Of a stretch of 64,000 bases of DNA, positions 49,160 to 60,139 are shown in pieces. The first letter of the stretch is position 1. Each line of letters starts with the position of its first letter. This stretch comes from Ischnura elegans. Taxonomy: Eukaryota > Arthropoda > Insecta > Odonata > Coenagrionidae. Made by a program: the position numbers and the translations under genes. The stretch covers positions 88,071,851 to 88,135,850 of the forward strand of contig NC_060256.1 of assembly GCF_921293095.1 (NCBI RefSeq), in the 5' to 3' direction. The notes beneath the pieces are model-generated. The model did no database searches, was not told the origin of the DNA, and worked only from the letters and a program-made list of their open reading frames with translations.

Positions 49160-51035
49160 AAATACTTGAGGTTACGATTTTGTTTTAAATACATTTTTAT
49201 ATATACAAGTTCAAACATACAAGTACATAAAAGTGTTTCATATAATCTTCCTATATATTGCATAATTGTTCCAGTAATCACGTGACTTTCAAGAGACACC
49301 ATAATTCCATGATGTTCCAGATTTATAAAGTAATGTTGAATATGATCAAAGATAGTATACAACTGAAATTGACTAATACCAGAGGCAGCCCATTACATTG
49401 GTGAATGCTGGATAAAAACGTTGATCTCTCCACAGGCACGAAGCCACGAAAGGAGGCTTTAGAGGTTTCGATCCCCCTCCCCAATACACCCCCACCCCGC
49501 CATATTGCGCCATTTACGCGAGCGAGTCATGTCCCTCATCCTCAGATCATAGACCCGAAAATGCGAATTTCGATTTTCATTTTGAAAATAGTAGGCCTAT
49601 TTATGTGCATGTAGAAGGAGTACTATGAAAATTTTCTTCTATAAAGTTATTTGGGATGTTAATGTTTGGTTTGTATTGTAAATTTGTTTATAATAATTAG
49701 CATATATCAAGAAATAGTTTTTATCCATGAAGCGGTTTATGATGAAAAACTCGGCAGTTATGCAGTTTCTGACCCGGTGGCGATCCCGAGAACATTTTAC
49801 GAACTTTTTTTACCATTTAAAAACTTTGTTAAATTGACATCATCTCCTTTAATGCAAAATAACCAAATAACTTGCTAATTACTAAGGATATGGCTACAAT
49901 TCCGGTTTATTATTTTCCTTAGTTACTGTTCCTTTTTATTAAATTTGCTTATTTTTTCAAGCTTCTTTTATAATTTTTATTTCTATAAATACACTTCACA
50001 TTGACACTCATGCTGTATGTGTATGCAGTACCATTTTCTATTAAAATTAAATGAAAACGGATAGTCATATAAAATGAGGCGCGTGATGAGATATGAAGGT
50101 TATTGAAATGCTCCTGAAATATTGAAGTGCTTGAAATATTCTTTCCTGCATCGGAGCATAGAACGATCAACCATTGGTAGTTCATAAATCCTTACAGCGT
50201 TACCTGAAGACAGTCATGAGAAGGCATAATAATATTAATTGTAATGGTATTTCTCATTACTTTATGCTTGCATTGTATAGATTTAAGTTCGTATAGCACA
50301 ACTATTTATGTGTCTCTCCATGTAATTGTTTTTTTATTGCAACGTAGTGTATTAACATGAGTAAAACCAATCTATGTTAACGCCGGACCGATTGGTCGAC
50401 TTGTAACTTTATTTCTCATAAATATAATAATAATAGAGTTAAGTAATAATAAAAATTATAATAATAATAATATGTCTCTAAATAAGAATACCATTGCAAG
50501 TGCTTCCTGAAATTCTTTTTATTACATTGTGAGATCAGTAGTTAATTCACTATCATACAATATTTTTCTATTATTATGCCCACATGGAGTTTTGAATATA
50601 ACTTTTATTCACGTCTAAAATAGTTTAATAATGAGTAGACGACTTGTGATTCGATACGCCTTATCATTACTCTTATTTTCCCCGTTTAGAAATTTATTTG
50701 ACCTAGAAACTGGATGCTTTCTAGATTATTTATTTATTAATACTCATTGCTACAAGTGGGCTATTGCCTGGAGGTAACATGAGATTTAAAATAAATGAAT
50801 GAAAAGTCTACCTATCTAAGAATAAAGTAACGAAAAAATATTATATTGTATTACGGAAAATTACAGATCATTTGTTTATTAAAAGTATTAATAACTTGAA
50901 TCTGAATACTTCAATCCAAACCTTTTCAACCAATAAAACGTAAACAGCTCGTTCATTACGCCTTTAAGAATCTACATGAAAGTATATAAGTATTCAGATG
51001 AAAATTGAGTCCTAATACCCGAACGTTGCGCTTCG
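49160..51035. other. No recognisable feature
   Basis: 1.9 kb of AT-rich DNA with TAA/ATA-rich simple sequence at 50415-50472. Short open frames only. Confidence 0.5.
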
Positions 51036-51039
51036 CGTA

Positions 51040-51545
51040 GGCCGTCAAAATGAAAGGGGGGAAGTAGTGTTCCTTCCGGCCAGTACATCTCGGAGGCCAC
51101 GACTCACATCACAAGGATGCGGCGGGAGTAAGCGAGGGTTGGTGACAGATGATGACAGACAGGTCATATGGAACGGGAGTCTTTCTTCTTCTTCGTCCGC
51201 ATTTAGAGTGGAGGCCACCCAGTGTCACCCACTGATGTCTCCGCGGGATCCGACCTCGGCAGACGCGCGTCCGTGGCCACTCCGGCGGCCCCTCGAGTGG
51301 ACCCTTGATTCCAGACAAGTGAACTCCAATGGTAGTCAATGGCGATGTTTTAAAGCGGCCTCCTACCTCTCTTCTCTTTCAGCGAAGAGTTCCTTTCCAA
51401 ATGCCGTTTATATTGCGAGCGCGGGAGAGACTTTAATGCCTGAACGGACAGACTCAAAAGCGTAGAGAGGGCTCTCGTATCGCCCGAGTGGTAGCATCGC
51501 ATGCGCTGGCTGGCGAGCCTAAGCGTTCTCTCAATCCGCAATATT
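51040..51545. other. GC-rich island, possible exon or promoter region, unproven
   Basis: 500 bp of high GC in AT-rich surroundings. The plus strand is open for 132 residues (51067-51465), and minus frames at 51109-51339 and 51350-51541 are also open. A TTCTCTTTCAG at 51371-51381 resembles a splice acceptor. No domain was recognised, so this is only a place to look. Confidence 0.2.
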
Positions 51546-51549
51546 CAAG

Positions 51550-51770
51550 ATGGCTGTATAAGTTTGACAATAATTAAGAGACTAAAAATGGGTAGAAAAT
51601 GACAGCCTGGAAGGGATATCAAAATCTAAATTTATGGGTTATTCCGTGCCAAATCGGACTGGAATTACTATTAATAACATTAATGTGTTTATTTTCGTGA
51701 GCATTTTAGTGGTCAAAGAGACGATCATTGAACATAATTCTTAGGAACTGAAAGTCAGAATGTATTATAT
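51550..51770. other. No recognisable feature
   Basis: AT-rich spacer. Confidence 0.5.
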
Positions 51771-51774
51771 AGGA

Positions 51775-51870
51775 CTGATTATTAAGGATGTATTATGCGC
51801 CACTATGAAAAGGCTAGCAGATACGGGAGCGGAAAGGAGAGCATCGTCAAACCAATCACACAATTTTTGA
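51775..51870 (+). repeat. RTE-alpha LINE 3' UTR fragment
   Basis: ATTAAGGATGTATTATGCG, CTATGAAAAGGCTAGCAGAT, GGAAAGGAGAGC and GTCAAACCAATCAC follow the order of other RTE-alpha 3' ends (compare 2000-2115 and 39340-39435). Confidence 0.5.
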
Positions 51871-51874
51871 CTTG

Positions 51875-53060
51875 TAATGAAGACGAAGAATATTGCCTAT
51901 GGATGTTAGATATTCCTGGGAAATCGCGTAAGCACTTAGCGTTTCCACCTGGACGATATATCTGGACTAAGAACATTGAAATATTGAACTAGATACGCCT
52001 AACTTCAGAGTAAAAATATATTTCATGATTTCCTACTATTTATCATGATTTTTCAAAGGAAAACATTCAGACTAATTAAACTTCAAGTTAAAAAAGGAAA
52101 TACAGATTTTGAGTTGCATATTGCTCATTCAGAATTCCTAATTACTTCAGTTTTCCATGCATTTCTTAATGTCAACGTGTAAGATGAAGAAGAAAGCATA
52201 TTTTACACATGAATGCAGATAAACGCTTCAACGACTGAAGTCTCAATATGCAATTTAGGTGTTCGAATAAAATAAAGAAGAAATTTCAACGAAATAAATT
52301 GTCCATGCAGGGATAAAACTTATTTTTTCTCCATCAACAAAGTCATTGATGTCAATCAATATAATATAAATTGAATAATATATGAATAATCCGCAATATT
52401 TTTCAATTTAACCATAATTTTCATGTTCATTAAACGTACCAGCGATTACACAAAATAGCTGTCAGAGGATGATTGCTTACTAATTTGTCAGTTCCATATT
52501 ATTTTGGCAAGGCTATTATTTCAAATTTATGAAGTAACTACGTATTTTTCGGTAAACTGAGCGGGAAATTATAACATAAATGTTTGTGGTTTCAAAAATT
52601 ATCATACAAATAGACTTGTCTAGAATATTTAGTATTTACCTCGTACCTTTATAACATGGCTGATACGAAAAGGAATAAACAATTTCCCTCGAAGCTAGAG
52701 ATTCAAATGGGCATTCACGTTGATAAGATTAGAGGAATAACGAATAGAGAGTAAACTAGACAACTAAGCATAAAAAGAACATATTTGTCAACAGATAATT
52801 TTAGCCCTAACTCTATCATTTTCGGCAAGTCGACAGGAATAATGAATTTTGTTCATACCTCACAGTATTATGTCTCCACTGCTTTATGGCATCTCAATTT
52901 CTTGCTGTTTTCCGTTCCCCGACAGGCTTACTCTTCCGTATATCAACAGTGCCTGTTGATCCACGGAACTGCCAACGCAGAGTACTGCTAAGTACAAAGT
53001 ACCAACTGTCTGTAAGTAATGTTTTATTGGTTGCCCGAGCCTGGTCTTATAATTATAATA
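51875..53060. other. No recognisable feature
   Basis: AT-rich, apparently unique DNA. Overlapping short frames at 52785-53078 are unrecognised. Confidence 0.5.
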
Positions 53061-53066
53061 CCATAT

Positions 53067-53102
53067 CATACTAGTCAATGATTATAATCATTGACTAGTA
53101 TG
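53067..53102. repeat. 36-bp perfect palindrome beside SINE-A
   Basis: CATACTAGTCAATGATTA is followed immediately by its exact complement, centred at 53084/53085. With one mismatch the symmetry extends to about 50 bp through ACCAT/ATGGT. It abuts the tail of the SINE starting at 53111. Confidence 0.9.
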
Positions 53103-53110
53103 GTATGGTA

Positions 53111-53400
53111 TTTGGAGGAGGCGACCGACAGTTGAGGTCATTTGCGCCATGAGGGAAGGGTTGGTAAGGAAGGGTGGAGAGAAACCCGGCGTCGGCGTCA
53201 GCCTGCTCTTAACGAAAGGCACCAAGGGGACCACGGCTTAACGTCCCATCCGACGGACGGAGTGTTGCGCTTGAAATGTCCTCCACACAACATTCAAGCA
53301 GGGAATGGGCAGTCTCTGAAAATTCTCTGCCGCTGCCGGGATTTGAACCCGGGCCCACTGGGTGGGGAGCTAACACACAAGCAACCACACCAACCCGATC
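53111..53400 (-). repeat. SINE-A copy 2 (tRNA head at right)
   Basis: On the minus strand the head reads GGTTGGTGTGGTTGCTTG, GTTAGCTCCCCACCC and a strong B box GGGTTCAAATCCCGGC, then the body, and it ends in TCCTCCAAATACCATACC. It is the mirror of the copy at 53505-53826, about 100 bp away. Confidence 0.8.
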
Positions 53401-53504
53401 CCCCTCATTGACTAGTTTGGTTACGAATAGGTTTGCTGATGGGAAGAAAGGACAACGGAAATGCGGGTTCAATTGGGAAGATTTAGCTACATACGGAGGG
53501 ATTT

Positions 53505-53826
53505 GGGGTTCTGGTTGGTGTGGTGGCTATAGTGTTGGCTTCCCACCCGGGAAGCCTCTTGAAATTCTCTGCCACGCCGGGATCAAATCCCGGCGGTGGC
53601 AGAGAATTTCAAGAGGCTGCCCGATCCCTGCTTGGATGTTGTGTGGAGGACATTTCAAGGACAACACTCCGTCCGTCGGATGGGACGTTAAGCCGTGGTC
53701 CCTATAGCGCCTTTCGTTAAGAGCAGGCTAACGCCAACGCCGGGTTTCTCTCCACCCTTCCTTACCTACCCTTCCCTCATGACTAAAATGACCTCAGATG
53801 TCGGTCGCCTCCTCCAAATACCATAC
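53505..53826 (+). repeat. SINE-A copy 3 (tRNA head at left)
   Basis: The head GGTTGGTGTGGTGGC leads to GTTGGCTTCCCACCC, then the body (ACAACACTCCGTCCGTCGGA, AGGCGCTTTCG-type), and ends CTCCTCCAAATACCATAC. It carries an extra 20-odd bases in the head that create the palindrome at 53553-53618. With copy 2 it forms a roughly 300-bp inverted repeat. Confidence 0.8.
53553..53618. repeat. 66-bp palindrome inside the SINE head
   Basis: AGCCTCTTGAAATTCTCTGC on the left is the complement of GCAGAGAATTTCAAGAGGCT on the right, and the centre is CCGGGATCAAATCCCGG. The left arm is absent from the other SINE-A copies. It therefore looks like an inverted copy of the sequence just downstream, inserted by template switching. 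Confidence 0.8.
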
Positions 53827-53829
53827 CTA

Positions 53830-54080
53830 CGGAGCAATTTGTTTTGGAAAATTTTAACTATATATTTCTAAAGGTTATTTCGTGGGCGGAAATTTCGCAG
53901 CCGTATAGAATGTGTTGGTCTCCATGAAGGACAGTTCAGTTTATTCGAGAGCTGAGGAAAGTGAAGAGGTGCAGGAGAGGAATAAAGAAACCACTTCTCT
54001 TACTGCCAATGCTGTAGTGGTGCAGTATTTCAGATTACTATTGAGCGTTGACTTATAGTCTGCCATTGTGGAAATAAATG
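53830..54080. other. No recognisable feature
   Basis: Unassigned stretch between the SINE and the LINE fragment. Confidence 0.4.
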
Positions 54081-54084
54081 GATT

Positions 54085-54320
54085 TTGCCGAGTGCAACCT
54101 GCGAACACATGGGGGATTTGTAAAGCAAGTTGTGGAAAGATTTTCGGAAAAAAAGGTGAAAGAGAGGTTCTATTTCGCACTAGTGACACTCCTTGAATAT
54201 GTAGAGAGCATATGGGATCCAGTGCAGAAAGATATAATCTGTGAACTTAATAAAGCACAAAGGAAAGCTGCTCGTTTCGCCAAAACTGCTACAGGCGTAC
54301 ATAAAGAGTAACATAGATGT
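54085..54320 (+). pseudogene. Non-LTR RT C-terminal fragment (CR1/Jockey type)
   Basis: An open frame of 77 residues (54078-54311) contains RFYFALVTLLEYVESIWDP and ICELNKAQRKAARFAKTATG. This matches the LVRPLLEYASSVWDP...LExVQRRAARF signature downstream of the RT palm in CR1/Jockey-type ORF2. The rest of the RT is absent. The 3' UTR candidates to the right include the tandem at 54687-54892 and a TTCTA tail near 55011-55035. Confidence 0.65.
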
Positions 54321-54409
54321 TTAACGAATAAGCTAGGAGCCACTATAGACTTGGAGGCTGCGTGCTAAGCTTAGATTTCTTGAGCCACTGACAATAGATA
54401 TCTTTTAGA

Positions 54410-54560
54410 GTGACTCGGAGAAAATCATTTTAGAACCTCACAACATCTTCAGGTCCGACAGAAACGATAAATGAAGAGAGATATTTTACCTAACGCATAG
54501 GCATGGTTATTTGTATTACCCCACACAAAAATAAGCCTATTAAATGGCTGTGAATGTTCT
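54410..54560 (-). repeat. Dispersed family Z fragment (reverse)
   Basis: GGTCCGACAGAAACGATAAA, GAGAGATATTTTACC and CGCATAGGCATGG are the complements of Z landmarks at 4440-4500 and 13300-13360. Confidence 0.4.
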
Positions 54561-54686
54561 CAGGCTTCCCTCCGGGTTAAGTACTCCATTTCTCACTACA
54601 TTTCGATGGAATATTTTTTCATCGTCCTCAGGGCTGAATAAAAATAATAATGCTAAAGTTAACTGATTATTGTGCTTATGCTCAAG

Positions 54687-54892
54687 TCAATAAAATCAGA
54701 TGTATTTATGAGTTCATTCGTTTTTCGTGCTGATAATTATATATAAATATGTATTTTTTCGTTCTACCCTGTCATATATTTAGTCGCATTCAATAAAATC
54801 AGATGTATTTATGAGTTCATACGTTTGTCTTGCTGTCAATTATGTACACATATGTATTTTTTTGTTCTACTCAGTCATATATTTAGTCGCAT
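54687..54892. repeat. 103-bp tandem duplication
   Basis: Two units start TCAATAAAATCAGATGTATT at 54687 and 54790 and both end TCATATATTTAGTCGCAT. They differ at about a dozen positions, so this duplication is older than the one at 9261. Non-coding. Confidence 0.8.
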
Positions 54893-54999
54893 GCTGTGAC
54901 ATCGATGTATAATGTAAATCTACTTATTCTTGTAATATGTCTGACTCTATTATATTTATAACCATATATGTTCCTAAGGGACAAACTTGTCCTGGAATA

Positions 55000-55037
55000 A
55001 TAATTTTCATTTTCTATTATATTCTATTCTATTCTAA
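55000..55037. repeat. TTCTA microsatellite
   Basis: TTTTCTATTATATTCTATTC then TATTCTAAAA. It may be the tail of the LINE fragment to the left. Confidence 0.5.
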
Positions 55038-55189
55038 AAAGTGTTTCATCAAAACATGTGCTAAAATGTAGTGCCTAACGCGGTGGGAAGCCTGAGAAAA
55101 ATTCACAGCAACCATTCGCCTGAAATTATAAACCTTCTTGACTTCAATAAATACTTGGTGGAACTTCGTCCGAACATTTCCTTGTATTT

Positions 55190-55275
55190 ACAAACGGATG
55201 GTGTCCTAAAATCCCCAGCGCACGCTTATTATGGCGGCTTGCGGAGTAGTATGTAGGTGCAGATGAAATAGTACT
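55190..55275 (-). repeat. Dispersed family Z fragment (reverse)
   Basis: ATTTACAAACGGATGGTGTC, GGCGGCTTGCGGAGTAGTAT and GTAGGTGCAGATG match the reverse complement of 16240-16320. Confidence 0.45.
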
Positions 55276-55359
55276 CAATCCCTACCACACATCCAATGGC
55301 TTCAAGGGTGTCGCGTAAATATAGAAACCCTTTATACAAGAATTGCCATGAGAAAAAAA

Positions 55360-55434
55360 AACCTGTACCGGGTATCGAACCACAGACCTTTGACTTTCCG
55401 GGCCAAAGCGCAGACCACTACGCTATCCAGGTTC
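55360..55434 (-). tRNA. tRNA-like sequence with pol III terminator (probable pseudogene)
   Basis: The minus strand starts AACCTGGATAGCGTAGTGG (acceptor and A box) and ends with GGTTCGATACCCGG (B box) and ACAGGTT, followed at once by a T9 run. Six acceptor pairs form (AACCTG/CAGGTT). The T stem has mismatches, and the anticodon loop reads GGCCCGG with no U33. The outline and terminator are tRNA-like, but the defects suggest a pseudogene or SINE head. Confidence 0.4.
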
Positions 55435-55439
55435 TTTAA

Positions 55440-57095
55440 TTCCCATAGCAATTATACCGAGGCTGATGGCACTATGACCCCCCCACCCTCCCAATACGAC
55501 GAACGCATTTCACCTGACGTCATAATGACCCCATTAAAAACGCCGGCGAGAGCACAAAGACCCCTCTCGGCAGAAACGTGAAACCAGCAAGATGATTGAT
55601 TTAGGCTACTGGGGTAGTTCATGACAAAATTGCCCCCCTCCCTTTGCCAAGCAATCGCCTCCTTCACCATTTTTACTATTATTTTATATTGGAATAGAGT
55701 TTGAAAAATAAATAGACCACATATTTTCTTCTTTTCGATCCGTCGCACAGTGGGCTGAAATCGGAAAAAGATGGACAAAAGTCCAAAATGACGTTTCTTG
55801 AGATAGAGACTTCAAACTTGGCGTGAATACTTATAAATGATTACCAAATATAGATTTATGTGCCATGTTACATCAATACGACCCGTTACTGAGATACAGT
55901 GGCCAAAATATGACCATCTTTTTAAAAACACGCGAGATAATGTTTTTCTTCATAAACCTATGAATTTAAGCAGGTAATGTTGCGTTGGCATGATTTTTAT
56001 GGAATAAAAAACACAATATTCCTTTGACACAATGGTTTGCCTACACTTTCCATGATTGGTTCTCATTTCACTGGTTTTACAACGCAAAATGGCGGGCCCG
56101 TTTTTCACGTGAAATTTGACATAAAGTAGACAATATCTTTTGTTTACGAAATATATAACCCTGGAAAATCCGCATCACGGTTTTAAGTAGAGATTTCTTA
56201 AGAATACTAAGCAAAAATATTGCCAAAAAGTCTGCGACGAAGGAAATGAGAGCGATTATTCGTTCGTGAGTCAAGGCTGAGCTACACGCCGCGGGACCCT
56301 GAGGCTCGGTGACCGAGGTCAATGTTTCAAGTTTTTGAAACTTTATTCTTGAAAATCGTCATTTTAAGCACAGAACCTGGTCAGTAATGACCTTAAAAAC
56401 CCAACACTGATGACATTAACAAGGATTATGGATGGACAGAATTGACCATTTAACGCGTTACTCTAGTGAAAATGCTAGGGATTGGACATTTGTTGGAACC
56501 ATTCCACGTATAAGAAATATGCTTCGGGTACTGGAGTAGGGTTAAGAGATTAAGTTGGCATACTAAAGAGAGAGAAAAACAAACTGTTTCCGCGAAAGGT
56601 AACTACCGATACCCTTTTCCATTTCCACCCTCGCCGAGGTGGGTCGCGCGGAAAGGGGCGTTTCATGACGACGCACCGCCTTTGAAGGTATTTAACGGAC
56701 TCTTCCCTCTGTGTTTTTTATTTTTTCATTCGTGCGTCGCTTACTACTCAAGATATTCGCGAAGAAATATTGACGGGCTTTCCCTTTTTGATAAAAATTT
56801 CATTACAAATTGAGGTACAAACATTGAAAATAGTCAATTCCTTAAAAACCGGATAATCAGAGGGGGTCCAAGAAATGACTTTAAGAATTCACTGTCAAAA
56901 AAACCTGTCCCCTCATAATGATATGAGTATCATAACCATGGTCGGTGTTAATAAATATTCAGTGTGTAACGTATAAAGTGATTTATTATTTACTTGTGCC
57001 ATCGTTCCACTAAGTGGTGCCGGAAGTGGCTAACAATTCATGGCGTTCTTCTGAACCGAAAAGCGATGACATCAAAGCAAAACTTTCGTTTTATC
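55440..57095. other. No recognisable feature
   Basis: 1.65 kb of mixed DNA. Open frames at 55348-55778 overlap on both strands and are not recognised. 55780-56400 looks like old interspersed sequence, but no second copy is in the window. Confidence 0.45.
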
Positions 57096-57099
57096 GGTT

Positions 57100-57545
57100 A
57101 TCCATCAGACACGTTATTACTCTGAGTCTTTTTTATTGACTTCTTGAACATTCCCAAATGTTACGCATTCCCAAATATTACAAATACATAATATCATATC
57201 GTGACACGAGAGCATGAAGCTTAGCGTCCACTCGAGACTAAAAGTCTCTATATTGAGTCTCGAGGATGAGTGGAAATGGGAGTGCGACCGCTCTAGGAGA
57301 CTTCAATTGTTGTCAGTGGACATGCACACATCCAAACTCTCTAGAAAAAGCCTTAGAATTCGAAATGGGTTAGTTCTTCTGAGACTGGTCTGAGGTCACA
57401 GAATAATAATAGCGGCGTATTTTACAGTACTTTTCCTTCAGTAGACACATTTTTGAGATAAAACTCCGATACTCGAGTCTCGGATAACTCTCGGAGACTA
57501 AGACTAGGCTCAAATGGACAAACAAGTAAAATGGACAGTTAAAGG
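57100..57545. repeat. AGTCTC-rich MITE-like repeat, copy 2
   Basis: Aligned in the same orientation with 14443-14850. Holds CGAGACTAAAAGTCTC at about 57233-57248 and ends GGAGACTAAGACTAGGCTCA, AATGGACAAAC. A further GACATTAGTCTCCAATGGAC end-like piece lies at 57951-57970. Confidence 0.5.
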
Positions 57546-57646
57546 TGCGACTTAGTGAAATTGCTTCATGATGGATTAAAAAAACCTTATAGAATCACAT
57601 AAATAACTGTAATAATGACCAGTTTCGTTGTTGTGCGACATAGGTT

Positions 57647-57737
57647 GGGAGACGTCACTTCTTTGGTTTAAACATACCTACCTCAAGCATTTCGATGGGG
57701 ACTTGGTATAGAGTCACGTGACTAGCATATCGAAATT
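57647..57737. repeat. Short dispersed repeat shared with 31419-31512
   Basis: GGGAGACGTCACTTCTTTGG, CATACCTACCTCAAGC and AGAGTCACGTGACTAGC in the same order and orientation as at 31 kb. Confidence 0.45.
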
Positions 57738-57744
57738 AACGAGT

Positions 57745-59005
57745 TTTACACAATTTCTGGGCATTTAAGTACCTATAAAAAATCGTTCAAGGGAATCTCA
57801 CTGACCTTTCATTGAGGAGTAACGTTACAAATATTTTAATACTATATTTCATTTTGATATGCGACTAACTTTTCCTCCCAGGCTCATTAACGTATAAATT
57901 TCCCACGTCACGTGACATATATGCTGGGTACATGTGCTTACTAAGAGCTGACATTAGTCTCCAATGGACACAGTTCTGAGATAAATATCAAGGTCAAGTC
58001 TCTAGATATGGTCACCAGTACACCCGTCGCTTTACGTGGGGCGAAGTGAAAGCGTGAATACCTTAAATATAAACGCGATGGATTTGTGGCTGATTTAGCA
58101 ACGAAAAGCCGTGATCCCAAGGACAATGGAAACCGCTCGATAAACAGGACGGTGTCATTAAGCGGAAAGCAACACAATGTTTTCCCTCAATTTCCCAAAA
58201 AAACAAATGAATAACGAAAATAAAAGCTGATTTACAAAATGAAAAAAATATTCAGTGGAACCTTTATCATTTTTCCTCCCATTCCCCTGTGGTTTTCAAT
58301 TATTTAAGTACGTTTTTATCGCATAAGAAAATTAATTTCCCGAAAAATTAATCTCCCGATAACGGCTAACTTACGACTATATGGCGCGATCCGATGTTTA
58401 AATTTATCACCTTTCCGTCCCATTTATCTCCGATTAACGACTGAAATCACCAAGTCAAACAGCTTTTAAAAATATGAAGAAGATGGTGTTTAATTTCGGT
58501 CGTCGTAATCCCTTGCAGTGATTTGTCACTAATTTTTAATGTGACAGGTGGACGATATATATATTTTTTTCGGAAATGCAAAGCATTAAAACGCCCAAGG
58601 TTTACTCAGTTCCGCAAACAAAATTCAGGCGGTATTAAACAAAAAAATCAATAAAAATCGCCAGTAGGTGTATAAACATGCGCACATCTAATCGGTGATC
58701 GAAAGCATTGAAAAAATATCTGGCGATTAAAGAAGCTAATTCCTCAGGATCAGGGATGAAAATGTATTCAAACCTCGTTTTTTTATAAACTACAAGGCTA
58801 TCATTAGGTGGTAATAAGGAAACCTTTCGTATTTTAATATTGACTAGGTAACACCCGCGAGGATTTTCACACTTTCACGATATCAGGGAATAAGTATGTT
58901 AAGGAAACGGCGTAATTCGGTTTTCAATAAAAAAGGTGAATCATTAAGTATTTTTTTTACTTGTTTTCTAGCAAAATTATACAACACTTATGAATGCAAC
59001 GCAGG
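57745..59005. other. No recognisable feature
   Basis: 1.25 kb of AT-rich, apparently unique DNA with short unrecognised frames. Confidence 0.5.
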
Positions 59006-59010
59006 CAAGA

Positions 59011-59157
59011 GAATAAATTCAACAGATTCGGGTTTCAATTTGGGGAAGTTAGACATATTTAAATAAATAAAATATTATAGTACTTTTCTAGAAAAACTTT
59101 TTCGTTGTACGCAGTAAAAATTTTGTGGAAAAGTGCTACAATCTTTCATTTATTAAA
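59011..59157 (+). repeat. Penelope-type terminal-repeat remnant
   Basis: Matches the reverse complement of 1733-1965: TTCAACAGATTCGGGTTTCA, TTAGACATATTTAAATAAAT, then GTTGTACGCAGTAAAAATTT, TGTGGAAAAGTGCTACAATC. The inner part holding the hammerhead boxes is missing. It lies 40 bp upstream of the GIY-YIG frame, which ties the fold-back sequence to a Penelope-like element. Confidence 0.6.
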
Positions 59158-59196
59158 ACAGGCAAGAGAGTTTGGTACCAGTAGGAACAGTCATGA

Positions 59197-59586
59197 CGTC
59201 TGTTACCGAATAATGGCAGGCATAAACTCTCACTCTTACGCATAACAATTTTATTTCAAGAAGGTGTCTATAAGGTGCCATGTTCATGTTGCAAGGACTA
59301 CATAGGAGAGACGTGTACATCAATGAAAGTGCGCATCCAGGAACACAGAAGAGCCACAAGAAATAAGCATTTTCAACTCTCCGCCATTGCGGAGCATGCT
59401 TGGAGTGAACCCGGACACCAGATACTTTTTGACGAAGCAAAAGTTGTTGCAAAAGAAAATAGATATTATCCCAGGCTAATAAAGAAGGCTATCGAAATAT
59501 TCAAGACACCTGAGAACATGAAAAGAGAAGACGGCTTCCCTCCCCACAACTCGTGGAAGATGGTCATACGGGAAAAAAGGAGGTGA
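59197..59586 (+). pseudogene. GIY-YIG endonuclease domain of a Penelope-like element (5'-truncated)
   Basis: The frame is open from 59197 to TGA after 59583. From 59263 it reads GVYKVPCSC, DYIGETCTSMKVRIQEHRRA (the GIY...YIG pair with the catalytic Arg and the EH that follows), LSAIAEHAWSEPGHQILFDE, KENRYYPRLIKKAIEIF and MKREDGF. This is the C-terminal nuclease of Penelope-like retroelements, which nicks target DNA. The reverse transcriptase that should precede it is absent; instead a terminal-repeat remnant lies directly upstream. The domain itself is uninterrupted. Confidence 0.8.
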
Positions 59587-59589
59587 ATC

Positions 59590-59890
59590 AGCATCCAGCA
59601 TGAAAAAATTTACGCCAAGAATGCACTTTATAAGTCACCACAAATTGAATCCCGACATCGACCTGAAGACGCCGGTTGGAATAACGGAGAAACTGTCGTC
59701 GCAAAAGAAAATCCACGCGGTGAAATCCAGAAGCATGGAGACATCAATTTTATTCCATTCACCCACGTACGATCACTATGTGCATTTCGCACTATTTTCA
59801 TTTTTTGTTGTCGATTCCCATTGATAATAATTCTTAAATACTTTCAACACGAGATTTTTATTTACTCGTGATACACGTTATCTTTTCAGT
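59590..59890. other. Probable Penelope 3' flank
   Basis: A lysine-rich 74-residue frame (59600-59824) follows the nuclease but has no recognised motif. It may be non-coding 3' sequence of the element. Confidence 0.3.
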
Positions 59891-59893
59891 TCC

Positions 59894-60135
59894 TTAAGGA
59901 CCGGTTACACGATATATTAACACGTACGGGTTAATGTCTAAATGAATGAACGCGTGAATGAACACGAAAATGCACCGTTTAACCACGCAACTTGTGCGGA
60001 TGTATGAACGGAAAATGAAACCTGTTCGAATTTGGTTCATGCATTCGTACATGTTCCGTTCCGGTCCACCAAAATCAATTCACGCAAACGTATATTAACT
60101 TGCACATGTTAATGTACCGTGTAACCAGGCCTTAA
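59894..60135. mobile_element. MITE-2-related element
   Basis: 242 bp with inverted ends TTAAGGACCGGTTACACG and CCGTGTAACCAGGCCTTAA. Inside are mirrored TTAACACGTACGGGTTAATG and TTAACTTGCACATGTTAATG blocks. Same size, TTAA-type ends and GGCC...TTACACGG pattern as MITE-2, but a different interior. Confidence 0.65.
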
Positions 60136-60139
60136 CACA

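Noticed and set aside
51067-51465. 132-residue open frame considered as a gene
   Set aside because: GC-rich island open on both strands; no recognisable domain. Kept only as an island to check.
53111-53407. tRNA gene call on the strong B box GGGTTCAAATCCCGGC
   Set aside because: Homologous copies at 2315 and 53505 share a long non-tRNA body, so this is a SINE head, not a tRNA gene.
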